A DNA stretch of 64,000 bases from Avena insularis (Eukaryota > Streptophyta > Magnoliopsida > Poales > Poaceae). The stretch is taken from positions 383,271,331 through 383,335,330 of the forward strand of contig CM042688.1 of NCBI GenBank assembly GCA_023614405.1, given 5' to 3'. A model generated the notes under the pieces. That model did no database searches. It was given only the letters and a program-made list of their open reading frames with translations, and had not been told where the DNA came from. The first letter of the stretch is position 1, and every line of letters begins with the position of its first letter. This document shows, in pieces, positions 38,473 through 53,527 of the stretch. The position numbers and the translations under genes are program-made.

Positions 38473-41400
38473 TTGATCCACCAGAGTCATTGCATGTGTG
38501 TTCTTTTCATAAAGCACATGGATCCACCAGAGTCATTGCATGTGTGTTCTTTTCATAAATCACAACTAGAGTCATTACATGTGTGTTCTTTTCATAAACC
38601 ACAACTAGAGTCATTACATGTGTGTTCTTTTCATAAAACACATGGATCTACTAGAGTTCATTGCATGCGTGTTCTTTTCATAAACCATATGGATCCACTA
38701 AACTTAATTGCATATGTGTTCTTTTCATAAACCACATCTAGTGTCATTTCATGTGTGTTCTTTTCATAAACCACAACTAGAGTTCATTGTATGTGTGTTG
38801 TTTTCATAAACCACAACTAGATTCATTGCATGTGTGTTCTTTTCATTAACCACAACTAGAGTCATTGCATGTGGTTTCTTTTCATAAACCACATGGATCC
38901 ACCTGTGTCATTGCATGTGTGTTCTTTTCATAATCCACAGCTAGAGTCATTGCATGTGTGTTCTTTTCATAAACCACATTGATCCACCAGAGTCATTGCA
39001 TGTGTGTTATTTTCATAAACCACACCTAGAGTCATTGCATGTGTGTTCTTTTCATAAACAACAACTAGAGTCATTGCATGTGTGTTCTTTTCATAAACCA
39101 CAACTAGAATTCATTGCATGTGTGTTCTTTTCATAAACCACATGGATCCACCAGTGTCATTGAATGTGTGTTCTTTTCATAAACCACAACTAGAGTCATT
39201 GCATGTGTGTTCTTTTCATAAACCACATTTATCCACCAGAGTCATTGCATGTTTGTCATTTTCATAAACCACATGGATCCACTAGAGTCATTGCATGCGT
39301 GTTCTTTTCATAAACCACAACTAGAGTCATTGCATGTGTGTTATTTTCATAAATCGCATGGATCTACTAGAGTTCATTGCATGTGTGTTCTTTTCATAAA
39401 CCACATGGATCCAGTAGAGTCATTGCATGTGTGTTCTTTTCATAAACCACAACTAGAGTCATTGCATGTGATTTCTTTTCATAAACCACATGGATCCACT
39501 AGTGTCATTGCATGTGTGTTCTTTTCATAAAGCATATCTAGAGTCATTGCATGTGTGTTCTTTTCATAAACCACATTGATCCTCCAGAGTAATTGCATGT
39601 GTGTTATTTTCATAAACCACATGGATCCACCAGAGTCATTGCATGTGTGTTCTTTTCATAAACCACAACTAGAGTCATTACATGTGTGTTCTTTTCATAA
39701 ACCACAACTAGAGTCATTGCATGTGTGTTATTTTCATAAACCACAACTAGAATCATTGCATGTGTGTTCTTTTCATAAACAACAACTAGAGTCATTGCAT
39801 GTGTGTTCTTTTCATAAACCACAACTAGAGTTCATTGCATGTGTGTTCTTTTCATAAACCACATGGATATACTAGAGTTCATTGCATGTGTGTTCTTTTC
39901 ATAAACCACATGGATCCACCAGTGTCATTGAATGTGTGTTCTTTTCATAAACCACAGCTAGAGTCATTGCATGTGTGTTCTTTTCATAAACCACATTTCT
40001 CCACCAGAGTCATTGCATGTTTGTCATTTTCATAAACCACATGGATCCACTAGAGTCATTACATGCGTGTTCTTTTCATAAACCACAACTAGAGTCATTG
40101 CATGTGTGTTCTTTTCATAAATCACATGGATCTACTAGAGTTCATTGCGTGTGTGTTCTTTTCATAAACCACATGGATCCACTAGAGTCATTGCATGTGA
40201 GTTCTTTTCATAAACCACAACTAGAGTCATTGCATGTGATTTCTTTTCATAAACCACATGGATCCACTAGTGTCATTGCATGTGTGTTCTTTTCATAAAG
40301 CATAGCTAGAGTCATTGCATGTGTGTTCTTTTCATAAACCACATTGATCCACCAGAGTAATTGCATGTGTGTTATTTTCATAAACCACATGGATCCACCA
40401 GAGTCATTGCATGTGTGTTCTTTTCATAAACCACAACTAGAGTCATTACATGTGTGTTCTTTTCATAAACCACAACTAGAGTCATTGCATGTGTGTTCTT
40501 TTTATAAACCACATGGATCTACTAGAGTTCATTGCATGTGTGTTCTTTTCATAAACCATATGGATCCACTAAACTTAATTGCATATGTGTTCTTTTGATA
40601 AACCACATCTAGTGTCATTTCATGTGTGTTCTTTTCATAAACCACAACTAGAGTTCATTGTATGTGTGTTGTTTTCATAAACCACATGGATCCATCAGAG
40701 TCATTGCATGTGGGTTCTTTTAATCAACCACAACTATAGTCATTGCATGTGGTTTCTTTTCATAAACCATATGGATCCACCAGTGTCATTGCATGTGTGT
40801 TCTTTTCATAAACCACAGCTAGAGTAATTACATGTGTGTTCTTTTCATAAACCACATTTATCCACCAGAGTCATTTCATGTGTGTTATTTTCATAAACCA
40901 CATGGATCCACTAGAGTCATTGCATGTGTGTTCTTTTCATAAACCACAACTACAGTCATTGCATGTGTGTTCTTTTCATACACCACAACTAGAGTCATTG
41001 CATGTGTGTTCTTTTCATAAATCACATGGATCTTCTAGAGTTCATTGCATGTGTGTTCTTTTCATAAACCACATGTATCCACTAGAGTCATTGCATGTGT
41101 GTTCTTTTCATAAACCACATGGATCCACCAGAGTCATTGCATGTGTGTTATTTTCATAAACCACATGGATCCACTAGAGTCATTGCATGTGTGTTCTTTT
41201 CATAAACCACAACTAGAGTCATTGCATGTGTGTTATTTTCATAAATCACATGGATCTTCTAGAGTTCATTGCATTTGTGTTCTTTTCATAAACCACATGG
41301 ATCCACTAGAGTCATTGCATGTGTGTTCTTTTCATAAACCACAACTAGAGTCATTGCATGTGATTTCTTTTCATAAACCACATGGATCCACTAGAGTCAT

Positions 41401-44400
41401 TGCATGTGTGTTATTTTCATAAAGCACAGCTAGAGTCATTGCATGTGTGTTCTTTTCATAAACCACATTGATCCACCAGAGTCATTGCATGTGTGTTCTT
41501 TTCATAAAGCACATGGATCCACCAGAGTCATTGCATGTGTGTTCTTTTCATAAATCACAACTAGATTCATTACATGTGTGTTCTTTTCATAAACCACAAC
41601 TAGAGTCATTGCATGTGTGTTATTTTCATAAAACACATGGATCTACTAGAGTTCATTGCATGCGTGTTCTTTTCATAAACCATATGGATCCACTAAACTT
41701 AATTGCATATGTGTTCTTTTCATAAACCACATCTAGTGTCATTTCATGTGTGTTCTTTTCATAAACCACAACTAGAGTTAATTGTATGTGTGTTGTTTTC
41801 ATAAACCACAACTAGATTCATTGCATGTGTGTTCTTTTCATTAACCACAACTAGAGTCATTGCATGTGGTTTCTTTTCATAAACCACATGGATCCACCTG
41901 TGTCATTGCATGTGTGTTCTTTTCATAATCCACAGCTAGAGTCATTGCATGTGTGTTCTTTTCATAAACCACATTGATCCACCAGAGTCATTGCATGTGT
42001 GTTATTTTCATAAACCACACCTAGAGTCATTGCATGTGTGTTCTTTTCATAAACAACAACTAGAGTCATTGCATGTGTGTTCTTTTCATAAACCACAACT
42101 AGAATTCATTGCATGTGTGTTCTTTTCATAAACCACATGGATCCACCAGTGTCATTGAATGTGTGTTCTTTTCATAAACCACAACTAGAGTCATTGCTTG
42201 TTGGTTCTTTTCATAAACCACATTTATCCACCAGAGTCATTGCATGTTTGTCATTTTCATAAACCACATGGATCCACTAGAGTCATTGCATGCGTGTTCT
42301 TTTCATAAACCACAACTAGAGTCATTGCATGTGTGTTATTTTCATAAATCGCATGGATCTACTAGAGTTCATTGCATGTGTGTTCTTTTCATAAACCACA
42401 TGGATCCAGTAGAGTCATTGCATGTGTGTTCTTTTCATAAACCACAACTAGAGTCATTGCATGTGATTTCTTTTCATAAACCACATGGATCCACTAGTGT
42501 CATTGCATGTGTGTTCTTTTCATAAAGCATATCTAGAGTCATTGCATGTGTGTTCTTTTCATAAACCACATTGATCCTCCAGAGTAATTGCATGTGTGTT
42601 ATTTTCATAAACCACATGGATCCACCAGAGTCATTGCATGTGTGTTCTTTTCATAAACCACAACTAGAGTCATTACATGTGTGTTCTTTTCATAAACCAC
42701 AACTAGAGTCATTGCATGTGTTATTTTCATAAACCACAACTAGAATCATTGCATGTGTTCTTTTCATAAACAACAACTAGAGTCATTGCATGTGTGTTCT
42801 TTTCATAAACCACAACTAGAGTTCATTGCATGTGTGTTCTTTTCATAAACCACATGGATATACTAGAGTTCATTGCATGTGTGTTCTTTTCATAAACCAC
42901 ATGGATCCACCAGTGCCATTGAATGTGTGTTCTTTTCATAAACCACAGCTAGAGTCATTGCATGTGTGTTCTTTTCATAAACCACATTTCTCCACCAGAG
43001 TCATTGCATGTTTGTCATTTTCTTAAACCACATGGATCCACTAGAGTCATTACATGCGTGTTCTTTTCATAAACCACAACTAGAGTCATTGCATGTGTGT
43101 TCTTTTCATAAATCACATGGATCTACTAGAGTTCATTGCGTGTGTGTTCTTTTCATAAACCACATGGATCCACTAGAGTCATTGCATGTGAGTTCTTTTC
43201 ATAAACCACAACTAGAGTCATTGCATGTGATTTCTTTTCATAAACCACATGGATCCACTAGTGTCATTGCATGTGTGTTCTTTTCATAAAGCATAGCTAG
43301 AGTCATTGCATGTGTGTTCTTTTCATAAACCACATTGATCCACCAGAGTAATTGCATGTGTGTTATTTTCATAAACCACATGGATCCACCAGAGTCATTG
43401 CATGTGTGTTCTTTTCATAAACCACAACTAGAGTCATTACATGTGTGTTCTTTTCATAAACCACAACTAGAGTCATTGCATGTGTGCTCTTTTTATAAAC
43501 CACATGGATCTACTAGAGTTCATTGCATGTGTGTTCTTTTCATAAACCATATGGATCCACTAAACTTAATTGCATATGTGTTCTTTTGATAAACCACATC
43601 TAGTGTCATTTCATGTGTGTTCTTTTCATAAACCACAACTAGAGTTCATTGTATGTGTGTTGTTTTCATAAACCACATGGATCCATCAGAGTCATTGCAT
43701 GTGGGTTCTTTTAATCAACCACAACTATAGTCATTGCATGTGGTTTCTTTTCATAAACCATATGGATCCACCAAAGGTCATTGCATGTGTGTTCTTTTCA
43801 TAAACCACAGCTAGAGTAATTACATGTGTGTTCTTTTCATAAACCACATTTATCCACCAGAGTCATTTCATGTGTGTTATTTTCATAAACCACATGGATC
43901 CACTAGAGTCATTGCATGTGTGTTCTTTTCATAAACCACAACTACAGTCATTGCATGTGTGTTCTTTTCATACACCACAACTAGAGTCATTGCATGTGTG
44001 TTCTTTTCATAAATCACATGGATCTTCTAGAGTTCATTGCATGTGTGTTCTTTTCATAAACCACATGTATCCACTAGAGTCATTGCATGTGTGTTCTTTT
44101 CATAAACCACATGGATCCACCAGAGTCATTGCATGTGTGTTATTTTCATAAACCACATGGATCCACTAGAGTCATTGCATGTGTGTTCTTTTCATAAACC
44201 ACAACTAGAGTCATTGCATGTGTGTTATTTTCATAAATCACATGGATCTTCTAGAGTTCATTGCATTTGTGTTCTTTTCATAAACCACATGGATCCACTA
44301 GAGTCATTGCATGTGTGTTCTTTTCATAAACCACAACTAGAGTCATTGCATGTGATTTCTTTTCATAAACCATGGGATCCACTAGAGTCATTGCATGTGT

Positions 44401-44458
44401 GTTATTTTCATAAAGCACAGCTAGAGTCATTGCATGTGTGTTCTTTTCATAAACCACA
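38473..44458 (+). repeat. Two tandem ~2.99-kb units
   Basis: Markers at 38473, 38954, 39249, 40017, 40344 and 40878 recur at 41468, 41949, 42244, 43008, 43335 and 43870, offsets of 2,991-2,995 bp, and a third unit begins at 44459 but is cut by the block joint near 44836. A shared odd monomer (GTGGGTTCTTTTAATCAACC at about 40710 and 43700) confirms common origin of the two full units. Confidence 0.86.
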
Positions 44459-44836
44459 TTGATCCACCAGAGTCATTGCATGTGTGTTCTTTTCATAAAG
44501 CACAAGGATCCACCAGAGTCATTGCATGTGTGTTCTTTTCATAAATCACAACTAGATTCATTACATGTGTGTTCTTTTCATAAACCACAACTAGAGTCAT
44601 TGCATGTGTGTTCTTTTCATAAAACACATGGATCTACTAGAGTTCATTGCATGCGTGTTCTTTTCATAAACCATATGGATCCACTAAACTTAATTGCATA
44701 TGTGTTCTTTTCATAAACCACATCTAGTGTCATTTCATGTGTGTTCTTTTCATAAACCACAACTAGAGTTCATTGTATGTGTGTTGTTTTCATAAACCAC
44801 AACTAGATTCATTGCATGTGTGTTCTTTTCATTAAC

Positions 44837-47800
44837 CACATGGATATACTAGAATTCATTGCATGTGTGTTCTTTTCATAAACCACATGGATCCACTAGA
44901 GTTGATTGCATATGTGTTCTTTTCAAAAACCACAACTAGAGTCATTGCATGTGTGTTCTTTTCATAAACCACAACTAGAGTCATTGCATGTGTGTTCTTT
45001 TCATAAACCACAACTAGAGTTCATTGCATGTGTGTTCTTTTCATAAACCACATGGATATATTAGAGTTCATTGCATGTGTGTTCTTTTCATAAACCACAT
45101 GGATCCACCAGTGTCATTGCATGTGTGTTCTTTTCATAAACCACAGCTAGAGTCATTGCATGTGTGTTCTTTTCATAAACCAGATTGATCCACCAGAGTC
45201 ATTGCATGTGTGTTATTTTCATAAACCACATGGATCCACCAGAGTCATTGCATGCGTGTTCTTTTCATAAACCACAACTAGAGTCATTACATATGTGTTA
45301 TTTTCATAAACCACAAATACAGTCATTGCATGTGTGTTCTTTTCATAAACCACATGGATCCACCAATGTCATTGAATGTGTGTTCTTTTCATAAACCACA
45401 ACTAGAGTCATTACATATGTGTTATTTTCATAAACCACAAATACAGTCATTGCATGTGTGTTCTTTTCATAAACCACATGGATCCACCAATGTCATTGAA
45501 TGTGTGTTCTTTTCATAAACCACATGGATCCACCAGAGTTATTGCATGTGTGTTCTTTTCATAAACAACATGGATCCACCAGAGTCATTGCATGTGTGTT
45601 CTTTTCATAAACCACATGGATCCACTAGAGTCATTGCATGTGTATTATTTTCATAAACTACAACTAGATTCATTGCATGTGTGTTCTTTTCATAAACCAC
45701 AACTAGGGTAATTGCATGTGGTTTCTTTTCATAAACCACACGGATCCACCTGTGTCATTGCATGTGTGTTCTTTTCATAATCCACAGCTAGAGTCATTGC
45801 ATGTGTGTTCTTTTATAAACCACATTGATCCACCGGAGTACTTGCATGTGTGTTATTTTCATAAACCACAACTAGAGTCATTGCATGTGTGTTGTTTGCA
45901 TAAACCACAACTAGGGTCATTGCATGTGTGTTCTTTTCATAAACCACAACTAGAGTTCATTGCATGTGTGTTCTTTTCATAAACCACATGGATATACTAG
46001 AGTTCATTGCATGTGTGTTCTTTTCATAAACCACATTTATCCACCAGAGTAATTGCATGTGTATTTTCATAAACCACATGGATCCACTAGAGTCATTGCA
46101 TGCGTGTTCTTTTCATAAACCACAACTAGAGTCATTGCATGTGTGTTCTTTTCATAAACCACAACTAGAGTCATTGCATGTGTGTTATTTTCATAAATCA
46201 CATGGATCTTCTAGAGTTCATTGCATTTGTGTTCTTTTCATAAACCACATGGATCCACTAGAGTCATTGCATGTGTGTTCTTTTCATAAACCACAACTGG
46301 AGTCATTGCATGTGATTTCTTTTCATAAACCACATGGATCCACTAGAGTCATTGCATGTGTGTTCTTTTCATAAAGCACAGCTAGAGTCATTGCATGTGT
46401 GTTCTTTTCATAAACCACATTGATCCACCAGAGTCATTGCATGTGTGTTCTTTTCATAAAGCACATGGATCCACCAGAGTCATTGCATGTGTGTTCTTTT
46501 CATAAATCACAACTAGAGTCATTACATGTGTGTTCTTTTCATAAACCACAAATAGAGTCATTGCATGTGTGTTCTTTTCATAAAACACATGGATCTACTA
46601 GAGTTCATTGCATGCGTGTTCTTTTCATAAACCATATGGATCCACTAAACTTAATTGCATATGTGTTCTTTTCATAAACCACATCTAGTGTCATTTCATG
46701 TGTGTTCTTTTCATAAACCACAACTAGAGTTCATTGTATGTGTGTTGTTTTCATAAACCACAACTAGATTCATTGCATGTGTGTTCTTTTCATTAACCAC
46801 AACTAGAGTCATTGCATGTGGTTTCTTTTCATAAACCACATGGATCCACCTGTGTCATTGCATGTGTGTTCTTTTCATAATCCACAACTAGAGTCATTGC
46901 ATGTGTGTTCTTTTCATAAACCACATTGATCCACATGTGTCTTGTCTTGTTTGTTATTATCATAAACCACACCTAGAGTCATTGCATGTGTGTTCTTTTC
47001 ATAAACAACAACTAGAGTCATTGCATGTGTGTTCTTTTCATAAACCACAACTAGAATTCATTGCATGTGTGTTCTTTTCATAAACCACATGGATCCACCA
47101 GTGTCATTGAATGTGTGTTCTTTTCATAAACCACAACTAGAGTCATTGCATGTGTGTTCTTTTCATAAACCACATTTATCCACCAGAGTCATTGCATGTT
47201 TGTCATTTTCATAAACCACATGGATCCACTAGAGTCATTGCATGCGTGTTCTTTTCATAAACCACAACTAGAGTCATTGCATGTGTGTTATTTTCATAAA
47301 TCACATGGATCTACTAGAGTTCATTGCATGTGTGTTCTTTTCATAAACCACATGGATCCAGTAGAGTCATTGCATGTGTGTTCTTTTCATAAACCACAAC
47401 TAGAGTCATTGCATGTGATTTCTTTTCATAAACCACATGGATCCACTAGTGTCATTGCATGTGTGTTCTTTTCATAAAGCATATCTAGAGTCATTGCATG
47501 TGTGTTCTTTTCATAAACCACATTGATCCTCCAGAGTAATTGCATGTGTGTTATTTTCATAAACCACATGGATCCACCAGAGTCATTGCATGTGTGTTCT
47601 TTTCATAAACCACAACTAGAGTCATTACATGTGTGTTCTTTTCATAAACCACAACTAGAGTCATTGCATGTGTTATTTTCATAAACCACAACTAGAATCA
47701 TTGCATGTGTGTTCTTTTCATAAACCACAACTAGAGTCATTGCATGTGTGTTCTTTTCATAAACCACAACTAGAGTTCATTGCATGTGTGTTCTTTTCAT

Positions 47801-50800
47801 AAACCACATGGATATACTAGAGTTCATTGCATGTGTGTTCTTTTCATAAACCACATGGATCCACCAGTGTCATTGAATGTGTGTTCTTTTCATAAACCAC
47901 AGCTAGAGTCATTGCATGTGTGTTCTTTTCATAAACCACATTTATCCACCAGAGTCATTGCATGTTTGTCATTTTCATAAACCACATGGATCCACTAGAG
48001 TCATTACATGCGTGTTCTTTTCATAAACCACAACTAGAGTCATTGCATGTGTGTTCTTTTCATAAATCACATGGATCTACTAGAGTTCATTGCGTGTGTG
48101 TTCTTTTCATAAACCACATGGATCCACTAGAGTCATTGCATGTGTGTTCTTTTCATAAACCACAACTAGAGTCATTGCATGTGATTTCTTTTCATAAACC
48201 ACATGGATCCACTAGTGTCATTGCATGTGTGTTCTTTTCATAAAGCATAGCTAGAGTCATTGCATGTGTGTTCTTTTCATAAACCACATTGATCCACCAG
48301 AGTAATTGCATGTGTGTTATTTTCATAAACCACATGGATCCACCAGAGTCATTGCATGTGTGTTCTTTTCATAAACCACAACTAGAGTCATTACATGTGT
48401 GTTCTTTTCATAAACCACAACTAGAGTCATTGCATGTGTGTTCTTTTATAAACCACATGGATCTACTAGAGTTCATTGCATGTGTGTTCTTTTCATAAAC
48501 CATATGGATCCACTAAACTTAATTGCATATGTGTTCTTTTGATAAACCACATCTAGTGTCATTTCATGTGTGTTCTTTTCATAAACCACAACTAGAGTTC
48601 ATTGTATGTGTGTTGTTTTCATAAACCACATGGATCCATCAGAGTCATTGCATGTGTGTTCTTTTAATCAACCACAACTATAGTCATTGCATGTGGTTTC
48701 TTTTCATAAACCATATGGATCCACCAGTGTCATTGCATGTGTGTTCTTTTCATAAACCACAGCTAGAGTAATTACATGTGTGTTCTTTTCATAAACCACA
48801 TTTATCCACAGTCATTTCATGTGTGTTATTTTCATAAACCACATGGATCCACTAGAGTCATTGCATGTGTGTTCTTTTCATAAACCACAACTACAGTCAT
48901 TGCATGTGTGTTCTTTTCATACACCACAACTAGAGTCATTGCATGTGTGTTCTTTTCATAAATCACATGGATCTTCTAGAGTTCATTGCATGTGTGTTCT
49001 TTTCATAAACCACATGTATCCACTAGAGTCATTGCATGTGTGTTCTTTTCATAAACCACATGGATCCACCAGAGTCATTGCATGTGTGTTATTTTCATAA
49101 ACCACATGGATCCACTAGAGTTATTGCATGTGTGTTCTTTTCATAAACCACAACTAGAGTCATTGCATGTGTGTTATTTTCATAAATCACATGGATCTTC
49201 TAGAGTTCATTGCATTTGTGTTCTTTTCATAAACCACATGGATCCACTAGAGTCATTGCATGTGTGTTCTTTTCATAAACCACAACTAGAGTCATTGCAT
49301 GTGATTTCTTTTCATAAACCACATGGATCCACTAGAGTCATTGCATGTGTGTTATTTTCATAAAGCACAGCTAGAGTCATTACATGTGTGTTCTTTTCAT
49401 AAACCACATTGATCCACCAGAGTCATTGCATGTGTGTTCTTTTCATAAAGCACATGGATCCACCAGAGTCATTGCATGTGTGTTCTTTTCATAAATCACA
49501 ACTAGATTCATTACATGTGTGTTCTTTTCATAAACCACAACTAGAGTCATTGCATGTGTGTTCTTTTCATAAAACACATGGATCTACTAGAGTTCATTGC
49601 ATGCGTGTTCTTTTCATAAACCATATGGATCCACTAAACTTAATTGCATATGTGTTCTTTTCATAAACCACATCTAGTGTCATTTCATGTGTGTTCTTTT
49701 CATAAACCACAACTAGAGTTCATTGTATGTGTGTTGTTTTCATAAACCACAACTAGATTCATTGCATGTGTGTTCTTTTCATTAACCACAACTAGAGTCA
49801 TTGCATGTGGTTTCTTTTCATAAACCACATGGATCCACCTGTGTCATTGCATGTGTGTTCTTTTCATAATCCACAGCTAGAGTGATTGCATGTGTGTTCT
49901 TTTCATAAACCACATTGATCCACCAGAGTCATTGCATGTGTGTCATTTTCATAAACCACACCTAGAGTCATTGCATGTGTGTTCTTTTCATAAACAACAA
50001 CTAGAGTCATTGCATGTGTGTTCTTTTCATAAACCACAACTAGAATTCATTGCATGTGTGTTCTTTTCATAAACCACATGGATCCACCAGTGTCATTGAA
50101 TGTGTGTTCTTTTCATAAACCACAACTAGAGTCATTGCATGTGTGTTCTTTTCATAAACCACATTTATCCACCAGAGTCATTGCATGTTTGTCATTTTCA
50201 TAAACCACATGGATCCACTAGAGTCATTGCATGCGTGTTCTTTTCATAAACCACAACTAGAGTCATTGCATGTGTGTTATTTTCATAAATCACATGGATC
50301 TACTAGAGTTCATTGCATGTGTGTTCTTTTCATAAACCACATGGATCCAGTAGAGTCATTGCATGTGTGTTCTTTTCATAAACCACAACTAGAGTCATTG
50401 CATGTGATTTCTTTTCATAAACCACATGGATCCACTAGTGTCATTGCATGTGTGTTCTTTTCATAAAGCATATCTAGAGTCATTGCATGTGTGTTCTTTT
50501 CATAAACCACATGGATCCACCAGAGTCATTGCATGTGTGTTATTTTCATAAACCACATGGATCCACTAGAGTTATTGCATGTGTGTTCTTTTCATAAACC
50601 ACAACTAGAGTCATTGCATGTGTGTTATTTTCATAAATCACATGGATCTTCTAGAGTTCATTGCATTTGTGTTCTTTTCATAAACCACATGGATCCACTA
50701 GAGTCATTGCATGTGTGTTCTTTTCATAAACCACAACTAGAGTCATTGCATGTGATTTCTTTTCATAAACCACATGGATCCACTAGAGTCATTGCATGTG

Positions 50801-53527
50801 TGTTATTTTCATAAAGCACAGCTAGAGTCATTACATGTGTGTTCTTTTCATAAACCACATTGATCCACCAGAGTCATTGCATGTGTGTTCTTTTCATAAA
50901 GCACATGGATCCACCAGAGTCATTGCATGTGTGTTCTTTTCATAAATCACAACTAGATTCATTACATGTGTGTTCTTTTCATAAACCACAACTAGAGTCA
51001 TTGCATGTGTGTTCTTTTCATAAAACACATGGATCTACTAGAGTTCATTGCATGCGTGTTCTTTTCATAAACCATATGGATCCACTAAACTTAATTGCAT
51101 ATGTGTTCTTTTCATAAACCACATCTAGTGTCATTTCATGTGTGTTCTTTTCATAAACCACAACTAGAGTTCATTGTATGTGTGTTGTTTTCATAAACCA
51201 CAACTAGATTCATTGCATGTGTGTTCTTTTCATTAACCACAACTAGAGTCATTGCATGTGGTTTCTTTTCATAAACCACATGGATCCACCTGTGTCATTG
51301 CATGTGTGTTCTTTTCATAATCCACAGCTAGAGTGATTGCATGTGTGTTCTTTTCATAAACCACATTGATCCACCAGAGTCATTGCATGTGTGTTATTTT
51401 CATAAACCACACCTAGAGTCATTGCATGTGTGTTCTTTTCATAAACAACAACTAGAGTCATTGCATGTGTGTTCTTTTCATAAACCACAACTAGAATTCA
51501 TTGCATGTGTGTTCTTTTCATAAACCACATGGATCCACCAGTGTCATTGAATGTGTGTTCTTTTCATAAACCACAACTAGAGTCATTGCATGTGTGTTCT
51601 TTTCATAAACCACATTTATCCACCAGAGTCATTGCATGTTTGTCATTTTCATAAACCACATGGATCCACTAGAGTCATTGCATGCGTGTTCTTTTCATAA
51701 ACCACAACTAGAGTCATTGCATGTGTGTTATTTTCATAAATCACATGGATCTACTAGAGTTCATTGCATGTGTGTTCTTTTCATAAACCACATGGATCCA
51801 GTAGAGTCATTGCATGTGTGTTCTTTTCATAAACCACAACTAGAGTCATTGCATGTGATTTCTTTTCATAAACCACATGGATCCACTAGTGTCATTGCAT
51901 GTGTGTTCTTTTCATAAAGCATAGCTAGAGTCATTGCATGTGTGTTCTTTTCATAAACCACATTGATCCTCCAGAGTAATTGCATGTGTGTTATTTTCAT
52001 AAACCACATGGATCCACCAGAGTCATTGCATGTGTGTTCTTTTCATAAACCACAACTAGAGTCATTACATGTGTGTTATTTTCATAAACCACAACTAGAG
52101 TCATTGCATGTGTGTTATTTTCATAAACCACAACTAGAGTCATTGCATGTGTGTTCTTTTCATAAACCACAACTAGAGTCATTGCATGTGTGTTCTTATC
52201 ATAAACCACAACTAGAGTTCATTGCATGTGTGTTCTTTTCATAAACCACATGGATATACTAGAGTTCATTGCATGTGTGTTCTTTTCATAAACCACATGG
52301 ATCCACCAGTGTCATTGAATGTGTGTTCTTTTCATAAACCACAGCTAGAGTCATTGCATGTGTGTTCTTTTCATAAACCACATTTATCCACCAGAGTCAT
52401 TGCATGTTTGTCATTTTCATAAACCACATGGATCCACTAGAGTCATTACATGCGTGTTCTTTTCATAAACCACAACTAGAGTCATTGCATGTGTGTTCTT
52501 TTCATAAATCACATGGATCTACTAGAGTTCATTGCATGTGTGTTCTTTTCATAAACCACATGGATCCACTAGAGTCATTGCATGTGTGTTCTTTTCATAA
52601 ACCACAACTAGAGTCATTGCATGTGATTTCTTTTCATAAACCACATGGATCCACTAGTGTCATTGCATGTGTGTTCTTTTCATAAAGCATAGCTAGAGTC
52701 ATTGCATGTGTGTTCTTTTCATAAACCACATTGATCCACCAGAGTAATTGCATGTGTGTTATTTTCATAAACCACATGGATCCACCAGAGTCATTGCATG
52801 TGTGTTCTTTTCATAAACCACAACTAGAGTCATTACATGTGTGTTCTTTTCATAAACCACAACTAGAGTCATTGCATGTGTGTTCTTTTTATAAACCACA
52901 TGGATCTACTAGAGTTCATTGCATGTGTGTTCTTTTCATAAACCATATGGATCCACTAAACTTAATTGCATATGTGTTCTTTTGATAAACCACATCTAGT
53001 GTCATTTCATGTGTGTTCTTTTCATAAACCACAACTAGAGTTCATTGTATGTGTGTTGTTTTCATAAACCACATGGATCCATCAGAGTCATTGCATGTGT
53101 GTTCTTTTAATCAACCACAACTATAGTCATTGCATGTGGTTTCTTTTCATAAACCATATGGATCCACTGGTGTCATTGCATGTGTGTTCTTTTCATAAAC
53201 CACAGCTAGAGTAATTACATGTGTGTTCTTTTCATAAACCACATTTATCCACCAGAGTCATTTCATGTGTGTTATTTTCATAAACCACATGGATCCACTA
53301 GAGTCATTGCATGTGTGTTCTTTTCGTAAACCACAACTACAGTCATTGCATGTGTGTTCTTTTCATACACCACAACTAGAGTCATTGCATGTGTGTTCTT
53401 TTCATAAATCACATGGATCTTCTAGAGTTCATTGCATGTGTGTTCTTTTCATAAACCACATGTATCCACTAGAGTCATTGCATGTGTGTTCTTTTCATAA
53501 ACCACATGGATCCACCAGAGTCATTGC
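44837..53527 (+). repeat. 7.9-kb higher-order block, copy 2, extended by a 1.45-kb duplication
   Basis: It parallels copy 1 (36971-44836) through 45185, 45330, 45716, 46057, 46420, 46901 and 47196. The 2.99-kb spacing recurs (46420 to 49409, 46901 to 49890), and a 1,451-bp segment is duplicated in tandem at 49082 and 50533. After 52.4 kb it continues as in the 40.0-41.1-kb region, then passes into the next block type near 53.5 kb. Confidence 0.8.
49082..51983 (+). repeat. 1,451-bp tandem duplication (49082-50532 and 50533-51983)
   Basis: Markers at 49082, 49409, 49890 and 50185 recur at 50533, 50860, 51341 and 51636, each exactly 1,451 bp downstream. Constant offset with very few differences (for example TGTCATTTTC at 49941 versus TGTTATTTTC in the second copy) makes this one of the youngest duplications in the window. 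Confidence 0.88.

Larger units (their letters stand above)
36971..44836 (+). repeat. 7.87-kb higher-order block, copy 1
   Basis: Starts at a GGATATACTAGAATTC monomer near 36971. Markers at 37319 and 37464 recur at 45185 and 45330, an offset of 7,866 bp. From about 38107 on the offset becomes 7,947-7,950, because this copy lacks one two-monomer segment (about 84 bp) near 37930 that is present at 45800 and at 1400. It contains a 2.99-kb tandem repeat (next entry). The joint to copy 2 lies in the monomer at about 44836, where a CATTAACCAC monomer runs straight into the block-start monomer. Confidence 0.85.
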
